A DNA stretch of 14,960 bases from Planctomycetaceae bacterium. GTDB lineage: Bacteria > Planctomycetota > Planctomycetia > Planctomycetales > Planctomycetaceae. Positions within the stretch are counted from its first letter, which is position 1, and every line of letters begins with the position of its first letter. Position numbers and translations under genes: made by a program. The DNA lies in contig DOCI01000241.1 of assembly GCA_003503535.1 (NCBI GenBank), positions 6,021 to 20,980 of the forward strand, read 5' to 3'. Of the stretch, positions 13,735 through 14,960 are shown in pieces. The notes under the pieces were generated by a model, which saw nothing but the letters and a program-made list of their open reading frames with translations, was not told the origin of the DNA and made no database searches.

Positions 13735-13858
13735 CATGTTGATCGATACCGAGAAAGAGCATGGTCGTCCTCCTGTGAGAAAGAGTGATTGTGATTACCC
13801 AGCCATAGGGAAATCATAATTTCAACTCAAAGCAACTCTTTCATCGATATCTAAGGGC
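13735..13858 (-). mobile_element. IS110-family 5'-end remnant, copy E (best preserved start)
   Basis: The leader (about 96 nt) runs from 13858 to the ATG at 13760-13762 and keeps an intact AGGAGG 6 nt before it. The coding part is MLFLGIDQHAR; similarity then ends and the frame continues through unrelated sequence to TAG at 13658-13660, giving a 34-residue peptide. It retains both alternative pairings of the leader. It ends 25 bp from the stop of the DUF1569 gene. Confidence 0.75.
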
Positions 13859-13883
13859 TGGAAACAGTAGAGAGCGGATGTTA

Positions 13884-14396
13884 TCAAACTGGACTGGATA
13901 ATCCAGTAGCCTGGCGGACATCACTTCTCTGAGTCGGCACTAAATACCTCAGATGATGGGAGAAATGTGCTAACTGCAGTTGCTCAGCCGTTGCATAACT
14001 CATGTGACCAAACAGAGGAGAGGGATGAATTTCGCCCTGATAATTGCGAAACCGGATAATCGTCTGCAGCAGTTTATCCACCGCTTCTACATCCTCGGCT
14101 TCTGAAGCTTCATAAACTGTAGCTGGGAATGTCGGATTCCCAGCTTTGAAGCCATCGGACAGAATTCGCCTCAACATCGATTTTCCAGCAGTGTTTCGGA
14201 TCACAGCAAACATCACTCTCATCGGAAGAATAAACTTCGGAAACCCATTCATCGAGAATTGCATCCAGTCATTCAGATGCAGAGTCGTCTGTGCCAGATT
14301 CCACTTTCCGTGAAACTGGTATCCCTTCAATAAATTTTGAAGATCACTCTCGACACCTTCCCAATCCGTAAATCTCAATGATCTTAGCTGTTCCAT
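13884..14396 (-). CDS. DUF1569 protein
   Basis: The protein has 170 residues from ATG at 14394-14396, with AGGAG about 9 nt upstream. Features of the DinB-like DUF1569 family are seen in order: LRFTDWEGVESDLQNLL at the start, a helix NLAQTTLHLNDWMQFSMNGF with a candidate metal-ligand His (about residue 42), a basic middle region, GNPTFPATVYEASEAEDVEA, and the diagnostic HPSPLFGHMSYATAEQLQLA followed by HFSHHLRYLVP. The two His-containing helices could form a metal site as in DinB/YfiT proteins, whose members include thiol transferases, but no activity can be assigned. The last 13 or so residues (SDVRQATGLSSPV) fall outside the usual family end and lie near IS110 copy E, so the tail may be acquired. 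The protein is cytoplasmic, with no signal peptide. Confidence 0.85.
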   Translation of the reverse strand: MEQLRSLRFTDWEGVESDLQNLLKGYQFHGKWNLAQTTLHLNDWMQFSMNGFPKFILPMRVMFAVIRNTAGKSMLRRILSDGFKAGNPTFPATVYEASEAEDVEAVDKLLQTIIRFRNYQGEIHPSPLFGHMSYATAEQLQLAHFSHHLRYLVPTQRSDVRQATGLSSPV

Positions 14397-14610
14397 TTGA
14401 TGTCTCTCCTGATAAAAATAGTGTCTTCTTCTCCGTTCGATTCAACAAATCGCCGCGGAACCCGGAAGTCAACAATCAATGGTAAAATAATGATGTGACA
14501 ATGATCCTCCGGTACAACGAATGTGATCTCTGATCCAGAATACGGTATAAAGAAAATCGCAAAAATGACAAGAAATATCAGCTTACAGTTGAAAGCTTCC
14601 TCACTGAGAA
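14384..14610 (-). pseudogene. Remnant of a small membrane or exported protein upstream of DUF1569
   Basis: A minus-strand frame reads KLIFLVIFAIFFIPYSGSEI, then TFVVPEDHCHIIILPL and a charged end FVESNGEEDTIFIRRDIKWNS, with its stop overlapping the DUF1569 start by 13 nt. A hydrophobic segment followed by TFVVPE resembles the start of an exported protein, and the overlap is typical of translational coupling. There is no ATG in frame before the rve transposase 3' end, so the 5' end seems lost to that insertion. Part of the same sequence recurs at 7935-8037. It could be a chance frame. Confidence 0.3.
14506..14607. repeat. Dispersed repeat family 2, copy 3
   Basis: This stretch (CCTCCGGTACAACGAATGTG onward) matches 7935-8037 and, in its right part, 10731-10763. 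It follows the rve transposase stop by about 60 nt on the minus strand. Confidence 0.6.
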
Positions 14611-14666
14611 TCCCAGTTAATTGAGACGATTGCACATGGAGCCGAACTACCGTCTTCTCAATTATC

Positions 14667-14960
14667 TCAAGCCACCTTCCGCTCAAATGACTTGATCAAT
14701 CCACCAACGTATCTCCTCACTTCAATCTGATCGATGGAAATGGTCTCCACTTCACCAGGCTCCTCGCGAATCGGCGGCAGGTGGTCACGCTCCATATGGC
14801 TTCTTTTTGTGTTGTAATAGCTCGTAAATTCATCCGTCAGATAATCGAGATGCTTATTGCCAAACACGATAAACTTGTTGAGGCATTCCAGTTTAATCGT
14901 CTCAATAAACCGTTCGCACCGGCCATTCAGATTCGGTGAGGCTTTCGGTAACGGATTCGT
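14667..14960 (-). CDS. rve-type (DDE) transposase/integrase, 3' part only
   Basis: The frame is open to the right edge and encodes 97 residues. SPNLNGRCERFIETIKLEC carries the third catalytic acid (Glu in RCERF) of the retroviral-integrase-like core, and LNKFIVFGNKHLDYL, SYYNTKRSHMERDHLPP and GGLIKSFERKVA follow. These residues are typical of the end of IS3- or IS481-like planctomycete transposases. The first two Asp residues lie outside the window, so activity cannot be judged. The visible part is uninterrupted, in contrast to the decayed copy at 8164-8319, which shows the same C-terminus with a stop and a frameshift. It is on the same strand as all five IS110 fragments. Confidence 0.85.
   Translation of the reverse strand, partial: TNPLPKASPNLNGRCERFIETIKLECLNKFIVFGNKHLDYLTDEFTSYYNTKRSHMERDHLPPIREEPGEVETISIDQIEVRRYVGGLIKSFERKVA

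Noticed and set aside
12262..13858. A shared target dinucleotide at the IS110 leader boundary
   Set aside because: Only three of five copies share the base outside the boundary (A before G on the minus strand); this is too few to claim a core site.
1900..13860. The dispersed repeats as a CRISPR array
   Set aside because: Spacing is in kilobases, units are about 100-300 bp and they encode the start of a transposase.

Overview
The window looks like chromosomal DNA of a planctomycete. The evidence is the gene content: paired DUF1592/DUF1588/DUF1585-type cytochrome proteins and DUF1552 proteins, secreted beta-helix and ankyrin proteins, and DUF1569. Base composition is roughly balanced to AT-leaning by eye. 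Genus cannot be assigned from the sequence alone. All family names come from recognising motifs by eye; no database was searched.

Layout. Positions 1-1880 (+) hold the 3' end of a DUF1552 gene and a closely spaced secreted right-handed beta-helix protein. 1877-2679 holds a decayed IS110-type fragment, a small coding remnant and an AT-rich leader. 2680-7858 (+) is a tight three-gene operon: a secreted planctomycete cytochrome-like protein with two CxxCH sites, a Tat-signal DUF1552 protein (ATGA overlap), and an exported ten-repeat ankyrin protein. 7859-9481 is a mosaic of IS debris around a CIA30-family secreted protein on the minus strand. 9482-10651 (+) is a D-lactate dehydrogenase-like 2-hydroxyacid dehydrogenase with a 56-residue N-terminal extension. 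10652-12267 has more IS debris and two small unrecognised genes. 12268-13509 is a graveyard and small-gene cluster: a 5'-truncated nucleoside deaminase, the C-terminal remnants of an NAD(P)-binding epimerase-like gene and of a DUF1990 gene joined 5' to 5', a small CxxC protein, a cysteine-rich small ORF, and an intact DUF2256 gene. 13884-14396 (-) is a DUF1569 protein, and the right edge holds the 3' end of an rve-type (DDE) transposase/integrase.

The most striking pattern is a dispersed family of five minus-strand repeats (copies A-E at 1877-2105, 9131-9432, 10785-11002, 12128-12267 and 13735-13858). Each is the 5' end of an IS110-family (DEDD) element. Each retains a leader of about 95 nt that ends at the same boundary, then a Shine-Dalgarno and the first codons of the transposase, truncated at different points. 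The leader folds into a strong hairpin, and its first bases can alternatively pair with codons 2-6 of the transposase. This would be a candidate translational switch or guard against read-through transcription. No full-length copy lies in the window. Several neighbouring genes (deaminase, beta-helix, dehydrogenase, DUF1569) have an end at or very near one of these fragments, so the family appears to have shaped the locus.
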